A stretch of DNA of 7,811 nt from Candidatus Stahliibacteriota bacterium (GCA_030613445.1 JAUWLY010000125.1:1-7811), one strand, 5' to 3'; shown: positions 1-5,909, counted from the stretch's first letter. Notes: generated from the sequence alone by a model not told the origin. Translations and numbers: made by a program.

Positions 1-44
1 ATGGAAATACCTGAAAGAATACAGGAATAAGTTCAGGTGTCTGG

Positions 45-68
45 GCATTTAGGTATTTAGACATTTAC
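45..68. repeat. Three degenerate 8-nt tandem units upstream of the first FmdB gene
   Basis: Three adjacent octamers, GCATTTAG, GTATTTAG and ACATTTAC, occupy this stretch just before the ribosome binding site of the first gene. Each differs from its neighbour by one to three bases. No function is evident. A tract of similar style with about a 7-nt period lies inside the coding region at 1180-1223, so short degenerate tandem tracts may be a habit of this genome. Positions 1-44 show no recognisable gene; they may hold the last codons of an upstream gene, but two frames end there and neither can be chosen. Confidence 0.45.
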
Positions 69-86
69 CGACATAAGGAGGTTCTT

Positions 87-284
87 ATGCCCATATTCAT
101 ATATAAGTGCAAAGACTGTGGTGAAGTTTTTGACTTTTTGATGTTGAACAAATCAGAAAAGCCAAAATGCACAAAATGCGGCAGCAAAAAATTGGAAAAA
201 CAGCTTGCAGCCTTTGGCGTAAAGATTGGTGCATCCTCGTCCAGCAATAGCTCAAGCTGTCCTACAGGCACCTGTCCACTTTAA
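87..284 (+). CDS. FmdB-family zinc ribbon protein (copy 1)
   Basis: A 65-residue protein beginning MPIFIYKC, the typical opening of the FmdB (CxxC_CxxC_SSSS) family. Four cysteines form a zinc ribbon, C8-x2-C11 and C28-x2-C31. The tail is serine-rich and then carries two further cysteines (C58, C63), matching the family's name. FmdB proteins are called putative regulators because the founding gene sits in a formamidase operon; their biochemical role is not firmly established. The start is secure: AAGGAGG at 75-81 lies 5 nt before the ATG. The gene is followed after 16 nt by a second FmdB gene and then by iron-sulfur ATPases, so a role in metal or cofactor handling is a reasonable inference. 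The family call is firm, the function is not. Confidence 0.9.
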   Translation: MPIFIYKCKDCGEVFDFLMLNKSEKPKCTKCGSKKLEKQLAAFGVKIGASSSSNSSSCPTGTCPL

Positions 285-300
285 AGCAATTAGGAAACTC

Positions 301-543
301 ATGCCTATTTACGAATATAGCTGTGAAAATTGCGGTAAAATAACCGAAATATTAGTGAACAAGGAAAAAGATAATGTTGTGTGCAAATACTGTGGCTCTA
401 TACGATTGAAGAAATTAATTTCAGCACCAGGCGCTATTATAATGGGAGGTTCGAAATCTAAAGGTACTACATGTTGTGGTAGGACTGAACGATGTGATAC
501 ACCTCCTTGTTCAGATGGCGGAACCTGCAAAAGAGATTACTAA
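301..543 (+). CDS. FmdB-family zinc ribbon protein (copy 2)
   Basis: An 80-residue paralogue of the preceding gene. It opens MPIYEYSC and has ribbon cysteines at the same positions, C8, C11, C28 and C31. The C-terminal tail is richer in cysteine (C58, C59, C65, C70, C76) and could bind additional metal; that is inference. I start it at the ATG at 301, because this gives the canonical FmdB N-terminus. An upstream in-frame TTG at 226 would lie inside the previous gene and add unrelated residues. The Shine-Dalgarno is weak (AGGA at 292-295). Being 16 nt downstream of copy 1, it is probably cotranscribed and arose by tandem duplication followed by divergence of the tails. Confidence 0.9.
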   Translation: MPIYEYSCENCGKITEILVNKEKDNVVCKYCGSIRLKKLISAPGAIIMGGSKSKGTTCCGRTERCDTPPCSDGGTCKRDY

Positions 544-565
544 ATAGAACTGGAGTAGGGCATTT

Positions 566-661
566 ATGCCTGTTAATATCCTCCAGAAAGCAAAAAGGAT
601 TTCCCGGAGGCTTGATAATATGAAAAATCTTGGGGTTGGTAAAATCATCCAGATAGCATGA
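566..661 (+). CDS. Possible 31-residue basic small protein or leader peptide, coupled to the MinD-like ATPase
   Basis: An ATG at 566 opens a 31-codon frame ending in TGA at 659-661. That stop overlaps the ATG of the next gene (658-660) as ATGA, the same junction seen further down this operon. GGAG at 552-555 lies 10 nt before the start. The peptide begins MPVNILQKAKR, has several Lys/Arg residues, two Met and no Cys, and resembles no family I recognise. The following ATPase has no usable Shine-Dalgarno of its own (upstream bases read ATCATCCAGATAGC), so translation of this frame could be what delivers ribosomes to it. It may be a real small protein, a leader for coupling, or chance; a 31-codon open frame alone is weak evidence, and the overlap is what raises it. 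Confidence 0.4.
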   Translation: MPVNILQKAKRISRRLDNMKNLGVGKIIQIA

Positions 662-1572
662 TAATTTCATTTGCAAGTGGCAAAGGCGGCACTGGTAAGA
701 CAATAATCGCAACCAGTTATGCACTCTGGTTATCTCACAAAGATAACCACCCCCAAATTCAATTCCTCGATTGTGATGTGGAAGAACCCAATGCCGCGAT
801 TTTCTTGAAGCCTGAAATAAACAAAACCATATCAGTCAATATTCAGGTTCCAGTAGTCGATACAGAGAAATGTACATATTGCGGCAAATGCGCTGACATC
901 TGCGTGTACAACGCCATAGCCGTTGTTAAAAATACAAAACAGGTCCTTATCTTCAAAGAATTATGTCATGGGTGTGGTGGTTGTACGCTCCTTTGTCCGG
1001 AAAATGCACTATCAGAAATAAATAAGGAAATCGGTGTTTTAGAAAAAGGAAATGCAGGCGCAATTAACTTTATCCACGGCAAATTGAACATCGGGGAACC
1101 AATGGCATCACCACTCATTAGAGAAATCAAAAAGGAAAGACTGGGAGACAAAGAGGAACGGAGACACGGTGAAAATGCTCAATTATCAATTAACCAATTA
1201 ACTAATCACCAATTTACTATTATAGATGTTCCTCCAGGAACTTCGTGTCCAGTGATCGAAGCAGTCAAAGGCTCTGATTACACTGTTTTGGTAACTGAAC
1301 CAACCCCTTTTGGCTTAAATGACTTAATACTTGCCGTTGATACGCTTCGAGTATTGAATCTACGATTTGGGGTCGTGATCAACCGTGACGGCGTCGGCGA
1401 TAAGAAAACAGAAGATTATTGCAGAAAAGAACATATCCCTATACTGATGCGCATTCCTTTAGACAGAGAGATTGCCGTAGCCTATTCCAAAGGAATTCCC
1501 CTGCTCCATGTCAACCCTAAATACAAAACTGCATTCTTTAAACTTCATGAAAAAATTGTGAGCAAAGCGTGA
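658..1572 (+). CDS. MinD/Mrp-superfamily P-loop ATPase with inserted 2x[4Fe-4S] ferredoxin domain (1)
   Basis: A 304-residue cytoplasmic protein of the MinD-type ATPases that contain an inserted ferredoxin domain (COG1149 type). The deviant Walker A, SGKGGTGKT, is at residues 7-15 with signature Lys9 and Lys14; a switch-I-like FLDCDVEEPN is at 36-45. The inserted ferredoxin has two complete clusters: C72-x2-C75-x2-C78-x3-C82 and C103-x2-C106-x2-C109-x3-C113. Walker B-like IIDVPPG is at 188-194, and TEPTPFG at 213-219 is typical of the Mrp branch. Related Nbp35/ApbC/Mrp proteins act as iron-sulfur cluster carriers; the exact client here is unknown. The start gives the canonical N-terminus and overlaps the stop of the 31-codon frame by 4 nt. 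Oddity: residues about 160-185 form an extra stretch before Walker B encoded by low-complexity repeats, about 15 residues longer than in the downstream paralogue. A 4-nt overlap joins it to that paralogue. Confidence 0.93.
   Translation: MIISFASGKGGTGKTIIATSYALWLSHKDNHPQIQFLDCDVEEPNAAIFLKPEINKTISVNIQVPVVDTEKCTYCGKCADICVYNAIAVVKNTKQVLIFKELCHGCGGCTLLCPENALSEINKEIGVLEKGNAGAINFIHGKLNIGEPMASPLIREIKKERLGDKEERRHGENAQLSINQLTNHQFTIIDVPPGTSCPVIEAVKGSDYTVLVTEPTPFGLNDLILAVDTLRVLNLRFGVVINRDGVGDKKTEDYCRKEHIPILMRIPLDREIAVAYSKGIPLLHVNPKYKTAFFKLHEKIVSKA
1138..1223 (+). repeat. In-frame low-complexity repeat tract inside the ATPase gene
   Basis: Two repeat styles lie side by side within the coding region. GGAGACA occurs at 1144-1150 and again at 1160-1166 in a purine-rich stretch. 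It is followed at 1180-1223 by about six degenerate 7-nt units (CAATTAT, CAATTAA, CAATTAA, CTAATCA, CAATTTA, CTATTAT) with occasional extra C between them. The reading frame stays open and yields a polar linker rich in Lys, Glu, Arg, Asn and Gln between the ferredoxin half and the Walker B strand. The paralogue next door lacks the extra residues, so insertion or expansion in this copy is the simplest reading. Confidence 0.6.
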
Positions 1573-2441
1573 AGCAGATCTTGGTCATCAGCGGAAAAGG
1601 CGGGACTGGGAAAACCATTGTCGCAGCAAGTCTGGTCGTCCTTGCCAAGAAAAGTGTTATCGCAGACTGTGATGTTGATGCTGCTGACCTCCACCTCTTA
1701 GTCCACCCCGAAATAAAGCAGACCCGTGATTTCACTGGATTGCCAAAAGCAGTTATTGATCAGGGAAAATGCACTGGCTGCGGCGAGTGCATTGAGGTGT
1801 GTAAGTACAATGCGATTTTGAAAAACGATGACTCTCAATACGAAACAGATACTATTTCATGTGAAGGCTGCGCAGTCTGTACACATATCTGTCCAGCACA
1901 GGCGATATCCATGGAAGAACACAAAGCAGGACAGTGGTTTATTTCAGAAACGCAATTCGGCACCATGGTCCATGCGAAATTAGGTATTGCTGAAGAGAAC
2001 TCTGGAATGCTCGTAACGACCGTTAGAAAAGAAGCTCAGGCAATCGCGCAAAAAAACAATCTGGAATATGTAATAATTGACGGACCACCAGGTATTGGGT
2101 GTCCAGTTATCGCATCACTCACAGGTGTTGATATTGCATTAATTGTCACCGAACCAACTCTCTCAGGGATCCATGACATGACACGGGTATTAAAACTTGC
2201 CAATAGCCTTGGTGTCAAGGCAGCCTGTGTAATAAATAAGTATGATATCAACATAAACAACACTGAAAGAATTTCGGGGCTGTGTCACAATACTGAAACG
2301 CCGATCCTCGGGCAAATACCATACGATGAATCAGTCATTGAATCAATAGTCGCAGGCGTACCTCTGCTCATGCATATAGATAATAATACAACGGCAATAC
2401 TTAAACAAATCTGGCAGGAATTAAAGGAAAAACTGCAATGA
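1569..2441 (+). CDS. MinD/Mrp-superfamily P-loop ATPase with inserted 2x[4Fe-4S] ferredoxin domain (2)
   Basis: A 290-residue paralogue of the preceding ATPase. It starts at GTG, overlapping the upstream stop as GTGA, and gives the expected N-terminus MKQILVISGKGGTGKT. The deviant Walker A is at residues 8-16 (Lys10, Lys15). Ferredoxin cysteines are C68-x2-C71-x2-C74-x3-C78 and C98-x2-C101-x2-C104-x3-C108. IIDGPPG at 169-175 is the Walker B region, and TEPTLSG at 194-200 corresponds to the Mrp signature. Proteins of this family often occur as adjacent pairs, and the two here may form a heterodimer that binds or transfers a cluster in an ATP-dependent way; that is inference. The gene is joined by ATGA to the IscU-like gene, which strongly suggests they work on iron-sulfur assembly together. 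All family motifs are intact. Confidence 0.93.
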   Translation: MKQILVISGKGGTGKTIVAASLVVLAKKSVIADCDVDAADLHLLVHPEIKQTRDFTGLPKAVIDQGKCTGCGECIEVCKYNAILKNDDSQYETDTISCEGCAVCTHICPAQAISMEEHKAGQWFISETQFGTMVHAKLGIAEENSGMLVTTVRKEAQAIAQKNNLEYVIIDGPPGIGCPVIASLTGVDIALIVTEPTLSGIHDMTRVLKLANSLGVKAACVINKYDININNTERISGLCHNTETPILGQIPYDESVIESIVAGVPLLMHIDNNTTAILKQIWQELKEKLQ

Positions 2442-2893
2442 GTGACCTCGATAAATTTGCCAAAGACCTTCAATCACAAATAATGAAGGATATTGAAAAA
2501 ACCTATTCCAAGAAAGTCATTGAGCACTGGAAAAACCCAAAGCACTGGGGTATTATGAATGATGCTGACGGCTATGGTAAAACCACTGGTCCTTGTGGCG
2601 ACACCATAGAGTTCTCAATAAAAATCAAGGACAATATTATAATAACATGCACATTTGATACTGACGGATGCGGTACAACGATCGCTTGTGCAAGTATCAT
2701 AACAGAAATCGTAACCGGTAAACCGCTCACCTTTGCCAAGAGCATTACCCAGACGTCAGTACTTAATACCTGCGGAGGATTGCCTGAAGACAGCAAGCAC
2801 TGTGCGCTTCTGGCAGCCAATAGTCTGCAGGCAACAATAAGAAACTACGAAGAGACAAAGAACGAACCCTGGAAAAAATTATACAAAAAATAA
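2438..2893 (+). CDS. NifU/IscU-like iron-sulfur cluster scaffold protein
   Basis: A 151-residue protein matching the NifU N-terminal (IscU) domain. The domain proper begins near residue 23 with YSKKVIEHWKNPKHWG, close to the usual YS-x-x-V-x-x-H-x-x-NP-x-x-x-G opening; the first 22 residues are an N-terminal extension. The three cluster-ligand cysteines are C53 (in PCGDT, with the family's Asp at 55), C78 (in GCGTT) and C122 (in KHCALLA). C84 and C112 are additional. Such scaffolds receive sulfur from a cysteine desulfurase and build a [2Fe-2S] or [4Fe-4S] cluster for carriers. No desulfurase is in the window. The start is supported by AAGGA at 2425-2429 and by the 4-nt overlap with the upstream ATPase. 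It is the last gene of the coupled unit. Confidence 0.92.
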   Translation: MSDLDKFAKDLQSQIMKDIEKTYSKKVIEHWKNPKHWGIMNDADGYGKTTGPCGDTIEFSIKIKDNIIITCTFDTDGCGTTIACASIITEIVTGKPLTFAKSITQTSVLNTCGGLPEDSKHCALLAANSLQATIRNYEETKNEPWKKLYKK

Positions 2894-2895
2894 TA

Positions 2896-2923
2896 TTGAC
2901 TTCACAAATTATATCCATATCAT
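2896..2923 (+). promoter_or_regulatory. Candidate sigma-70-type promoter for a leaderless metallophosphoesterase mRNA
   Basis: TTGACT (2896-2901, 5/6 to TTGACA) is separated by 16 nt from TATCAT (2918-2923, 5/6 to TATAAT). Only 5 nt (AGATA) lie between the -10 box and the GTG at 2929, so the predicted transcription start falls on or next to the start codon. No Shine-Dalgarno precedes the GTG. The same geometry recurs before the dehydrogenase at 5685 on the opposite strand. Confidence 0.5.
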
Positions 2924-2928
2924 AGATA

Positions 2929-3570
2929 GTGCATATCCTCGCGATTACAGATATTCATGGCCGACAAGGCTATAGTGCTGAAGTCAATAAACTGATATCT
3001 AATGCAGACCTTGTCGTAATTGCTGGCGACCTGACCAATTTCGGACATGACCGGGAAGCCAAATCAGTAATTCAGGAAATCCAAATGCTCAATGACAAGA
3101 TCTTTGCCATTTGCGGCAACTGTGATTATCCTGATATCAAGAATACGCTTGCAACAATGAAAATCAATCTGCAGGGAACTGCAAAGATCTATAATGATGT
3201 CGCTTTTTATGGACTGGCCGGCTGTACAAAAACACCGTTTTCTACTCCCCAAGAATATTCTGAGCAGGAAATTACAGCAACCTTAGCGGGTTTTCGTAAA
3301 CATGAGAACGTACGTTATCATGTTCTGGTCACCCATTCACCACCTGCAAAGACAAACTTGGATAGAACATTCATGGGGCTTCATGTTGGCTCCAAGGCAA
3401 TACGTGATTTTATCAAGGCATTCAAACCTGACCTGGTGGTTTGTGGACATATTCACGAAGCACGAGGAGTAGATAAAATCGGCGAAACTATCATGATCAA
3501 TCCCGGGCAGTTTCCCAAACATTATGCAGTAATCGAATTGTCAGATAAGATAACCTATCGTTTGCATTGA
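2929..3570 (+). CDS. Calcineurin-like metallophosphoesterase
   Basis: A 213-residue protein with the complete metallophosphoesterase metal-ligand set: D8-x-H10 at the N-terminus, GD at 33-34, GNCD at 63-66 (the form seen in small YfcE-like enzymes), H136 in THSPP, and GHIH with H174 and H176. It should bind two divalent metals and hydrolyse a phosphoester; the substrate cannot be told from sequence. There is no signal peptide or membrane segment, so it is cytoplasmic. The GTG start is forced: an in-frame TAG sits at 2923-2925, only ATA lies between, and the catalytic Asp is already residue 8. No ribosome binding site is visible, but promoter-like boxes end 5 nt upstream. It lies 35 nt after the iron-sulfur unit and may be independent of it. 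Confidence 0.9.
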   Translation: MHILAITDIHGRQGYSAEVNKLISNADLVVIAGDLTNFGHDREAKSVIQEIQMLNDKIFAICGNCDYPDIKNTLATMKINLQGTAKIYNDVAFYGLAGCTKTPFSTPQEYSEQEITATLAGFRKHENVRYHVLVTHSPPAKTNLDRTFMGLHVGSKAIRDFIKAFKPDLVVCGHIHEARGVDKIGETIMINPGQFPKHYAVIELSDKITYRLH

Positions 3571-3580
3571 ACAAAAGAGA

Positions 3581-4705
3581 TCATTTCAATAGCGTCTTCC
3601 CTACTTTTGTTGCCAATTCCTCGAGGAGCTTTGGTGCATTTGCCATTGCTTTGTTCAAGGACATGGATGACCTAACCAGGCAATATTGAGACAGAACTCT
3701 GTATTTTTTGAAAACCTTAGCATCCCGGGTTATACTTCCGCATATTAAGATCACTGGTTTCTTGTGTATATAGGCAAGGTCAACGACTCGTTTTAGAGTC
3801 TTACCATAGAAGCTCTCTTTATCCACACGTCCTTCACCAGTAATGACCAAATCACATGCCTTAATCGCATCTTCGAAGTATACGAGTTCCTTGATCAACC
3901 CAAACCCGGATATCATCTCTGATTTCATTACCGCAACAAAAGCACCGCCAATACCACCGGCTGCACCAGAACCTGGAATTTTATCCAAATCTATCTGGTA
4001 TTGTTTCAAAACGACTTTTTTGAAAGTCTTCAGAGCCTTGTGAATTAAGGGCATGGTCGCTCGCTTTGCGCCTTTTTGTTTAGCATAAACCAAAGCACCA
4101 TATCTTCCAGTCAGAATGTTTTTTACATCAGATGCAATAGTGATTTTTACTGATCTAATACGCTCTGGCATCTGCGATGTGTCAATCCTTCTCAAGTCGA
4201 GGAGGCCTCTGCAATTAAGCTCAATTGGTTCATCTTTACGATCGAGGAATCTCGTACCAAGAACAGATAAAGCACCAACGCCGCAGTCAATCGTTACGCT
4301 ATCACCAATGCCCAGGATCACCTTGCGATATCTGTTATTGACTGCATCGAGAATAAGTTCTCCAACCCCTTTGGTTGTCGTAATAAGCGGATTACGTTCT
4401 TTTTTGGGTATCAACCTCAAACCGGCAGCTTCAGCGAGTTCAACAATCGCAACCCTTTGTTTGGGAACTATCCCATAGGTCGCGGTGATAATGCTATTGG
4501 TCGGTCCAGTGACTTTCAGGCTTACGAATTCTCCATCAAGTGCTTTGGTCATTATGTACGACGTGCCCGTACCGCCATCAGCTAAAGGCAACTCAGTTAT
4601 TTTGAATTTTCTCGAAACCTTTCTTAAACCCTTTGCAATGTGGTGTGCAACTTCTATTGAATTAAGCGATTCCTTAAAACTGTTTGGCGCAACCAGGATC
4701 TTCAT
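3581..4705 (-). CDS. glxK: Glycerate kinase, GlxK/GarK type
   Basis: A 374-residue protein of the class of glycerate kinases that usually yields 2-phosphoglycerate from D-glycerate and ATP. Family hallmarks run in order: APNSFKESL (6-14), LADGGTGT (41-48), the GIGDSVTIDCGVGAL region (132-146, corresponding to the family's GxGxSxTxDxG segment), ASDVKNILTG (191-200), GSGAAGGIGGAF (245-256) and LVITGEGRVDKES (286-298). Length is normal for the family. The ATG lies 4 nt inside the end of the upstream dehydrogenase gene (ATGA), so it is translationally coupled and probably has no promoter of its own. Together the two enzymes convert hydroxypyruvate to phosphoglycerate, feeding lower glycolysis or serine interconversion. 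It ends 10 nt from the convergent metallophosphoesterase, with no convincing terminator between them. Confidence 0.93.
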   Translation of the reverse strand: MKILVAPNSFKESLNSIEVAHHIAKGLRKVSRKFKITELPLADGGTGTSYIMTKALDGEFVSLKVTGPTNSIITATYGIVPKQRVAIVELAEAAGLRLIPKKERNPLITTTKGVGELILDAVNNRYRKVILGIGDSVTIDCGVGALSVLGTRFLDRKDEPIELNCRGLLDLRRIDTSQMPERIRSVKITIASDVKNILTGRYGALVYAKQKGAKRATMPLIHKALKTFKKVVLKQYQIDLDKIPGSGAAGGIGGAFVAVMKSEMISGFGLIKELVYFEDAIKACDLVITGEGRVDKESFYGKTLKRVVDLAYIHKKPVILICGSITRDAKVFKKYRVLSQYCLVRSSMSLNKAMANAPKLLEELATKVGKTLLK

Positions 4706-5685
4706 TCGTAGACCTTTGGATTGATTGTATTGGGTGCTCTTCCATTTTGTACAAGCACGGCTATTACATTTTTTGCAACCATCAAAGCCATCTTTATCCT
4801 GGTTTCTATCGACGCCGAGCCGATATGCGGTGTGAGTACGGTATTAGGTATTGCAATGAGTTCTTTTTCAACCTCTGGTTCTCTCTCAAAAACATCCAAG
4901 GCACAACCGGCAATCATTCTCTCTTTTAATGCCTTGACTAAAACCTTTTCATCAACAATCGGACCTCTTGCTGTGTTAATTATATATGCAGTTTCTTTCA
5001 TCAGAGAAAATTCTTTTCCGGAAATTAAATGATATGTTGATTCTACAAGTGGTATATGGATAGTAACAAAATCTGATTCCTTTAATAAATCGTCTAAACT
5101 TTTATACTCAGCACTGTATTTTTTTTCAATTTCATGAGACAATCTTACTGGCTCATAATAGATTATTTTCATATGAAAACCTTTTGCACGCTGTGCTACT
5201 GCTCGCCCTATCCTACCAAATCCAATTATTCCCAATGTTTTGTTATAAACATCATTACCCAACATAAGCATTGGTGCCCAGCCTTTGAACTTACCTTCTC
5301 TTAGATATCTATCTGCATCTACAATTCTTCGTGCAGCAGAAAGAATCAAGGCAAAAGTGAGATTTGCAGTGGTTTCTGTTAATACGCCAGGTGTATTGGT
5401 TACCGGAATCTTCCTTTTTGTCGCTGCTTGTACATCGATATTATTATAACCCACCGCATAATTGGCAATTATTTTCAAATGCTTTGCAGCGTCAATAACT
5501 TTGGCATCTACCCTATCATTCAATAAGCAGATCACGCCACCTTTGTCTTTGATTCCCATTATCATATTTTGTCTGGACATTGGAGCGTCTAAAGGGTTGA
5601 TCGACAAATCAACGTGCTTTTCAAGTAATTCGATGCCTGGTTGCGGCAACCGACGGGTTAAAAGGACCTTTGGTCGAAGAACCAT
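4702..5685 (-). CDS. D-2-hydroxyacid dehydrogenase, glyoxylate/hydroxypyruvate reductase type (GyaR-like)
   Basis: A 327-residue NAD(P)-dependent 2-hydroxyacid dehydrogenase. The nucleotide-binding glycines are G155-x-G157-x2-G160 in LGIIGFGRIG. The catalytic triad is present: R240 (NTARGPIVD), E269 (FEREPE) and H287 (TPHIGSAS). Acidic E178 after the second strand of the Rossmann fold favours NAD(H), although R181 nearby leaves some doubt. Overall pattern and length resemble archaeal and bacterial glyoxylate reductases and D-glycerate dehydrogenases; the kinase downstream makes reduction of hydroxypyruvate or glyoxylate to D-glycerate or glycolate the likely job. It lacks the C-terminal regulatory domains of long SerA enzymes. 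The ATG is the only sensible start: an in-frame TAA lies at 5692-5694. No Shine-Dalgarno is visible; promoter-like boxes end 5 nt upstream. Confidence 0.92.
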   Translation of the reverse strand: MVLRPKVLLTRRLPQPGIELLEKHVDLSINPLDAPMSRQNMIMGIKDKGGVICLLNDRVDAKVIDAAKHLKIIANYAVGYNNIDVQAATKRKIPVTNTPGVLTETTANLTFALILSAARRIVDADRYLREGKFKGWAPMLMLGNDVYNKTLGIIGFGRIGRAVAQRAKGFHMKIIYYEPVRLSHEIEKKYSAEYKSLDDLLKESDFVTIHIPLVESTYHLISGKEFSLMKETAYIINTARGPIVDEKVLVKALKERMIAGCALDVFEREPEVEKELIAIPNTVLTPHIGSASIETRIKMALMVAKNVIAVLVQNGRAPNTINPKVYE

Positions 5686-5690
5686 ATAAG

Positions 5691-5718
5691 ATTAAATCTA
5701 TATTTCGCTAAAATTCAA
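5691..5718 (-). promoter_or_regulatory. Candidate sigma-70-type promoter for a leaderless dehydrogenase-kinase mRNA
   Basis: On the minus strand TTGAAT (5718-5713, 4/6 to TTGACA) is followed after 16 nt by TTTAAT (5696-5691, 5/6 to TATAAT). Five nt (CTTAT) separate the -10 box from the ATG at 5685. The predicted transcription start is therefore at the start codon, which agrees with the absence of a Shine-Dalgarno. Spacing and discriminator length equal those before 2929. Confidence 0.5.
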
Positions 5719-5766
5719 GAGGAAAGTCTACCCCTTATTACACCGAACATATAATACTTTGGTTTC

Positions 5767-5789
5767 CCTCCCCCTTGGATTGAAGGAGG
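5767..5789. repeat. Imperfect palindrome, CCTCC...GGAGG (REP-like)
   Basis: CCTCC at 5767-5771 faces GGAGG at 5785-5789 across 13 nt containing CCCTTGG. It is the first of three G/C-rich palindromes packed into 110 bp between the glycerate operon and the FmdE-like gene. The stem is short and the assignment rests mostly on its company. Confidence 0.5.
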
Positions 5790-5803
5790 TAAATATAATA
5801 ACT

Positions 5804-5840
5804 CCCTCTCCCTTGATGGGAGAGGGTAAGGGTGAGGGTG
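5804..5840. repeat. Perfect 9-bp inverted repeat with GGGTGAGGGTG tail (dispersed REP-like element)
   Basis: CCCTCTCCC (5804-5812) and GGGAGAGGG (5818-5826) form a perfect hairpin with loop TTGAT. The tail continues TAAGGGTGAGGGTG. I recognise this type as a dispersed intergenic palindrome of many bacterial genomes; its minus-strand translation gives the well-known spurious string PHPYPLPSRERE. It could form a hairpin in transcripts from either strand and may attenuate read-through between the neighbouring operons. Confidence 0.75.
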
Positions 5841-5857
5841 AAATTGAAAGTTAGATA

Positions 5858-5877
5858 CCCCGCCCCTTGGGGCGGGG
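5858..5877. repeat. Perfect GC palindrome, 9-bp arms with TT spacer
   Basis: CCCCGCCCC (5858-5866) and GGGGCGGGG (5869-5877) are exact inverted repeats around TT. This is the strongest hairpin in the window, in an otherwise AT-rich genome. There is no clean U-run on either side: the plus strand continues AGGTTCATT and the minus strand TATCTAACTTT. It may still stop or stabilise the 3' end of the FmdE-operon transcript, but a classical terminator cannot be claimed. Confidence 0.75.
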
Positions 5878-5886
5878 AGGTTCATT

Positions 5887-5909
5887 CTATTATATGTTCT
5901 CCTTAGTAA
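5887..5909. repeat. 23-bp direct repeat, copy A
   Basis: This copy matches 6123-6145 at 22 of 23 positions; the shared core is TATGTTCTCCTTAGTAA. The only difference is A5892 versus C6128. The two copies bound a 213-bp segment without a protein gene. Flanking bases outside the 23 nt do not continue the similarity. Confidence 0.8.

Noticed and set aside
1..52. Possible C-terminal tail of an upstream gene
   Set aside because: One frame ends at 28-30 and another at 50-52; both fragments are too short to recognise, so no gene can be assigned.
226..300. Upstream TTG extension of the second FmdB gene
   Set aside because: It lies inside the first FmdB gene and adds residues not found in FmdB proteins; the ATG at 301 gives the canonical MPIYEY start.
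640..645. TAAAAT as a -10 box for the first MinD-like ATPase
   Set aside because: The best -35 match (TTGATA at 612-617) is 22 nt away, which is too long, and the surrounding frame looks coupled to the upstream small frame.
4116..4478. 120-codon plus-strand frame inside the glycerate kinase gene
   Set aside because: It is antisense to a well-conserved enzyme whose motifs are all in the minus-strand frame, and it shows no domain or ribosome binding site. The other long frames opposite the dehydrogenase, kinase, permease and FmdE genes were rejected on the same grounds.
5889..5894. Perfect TATAAT on the minus strand
   Set aside because: The hexamer at optimal distance is only TTGTAG (3/6), and no supported gene follows on that strand before the palindromes, so a promoter is not claimed.
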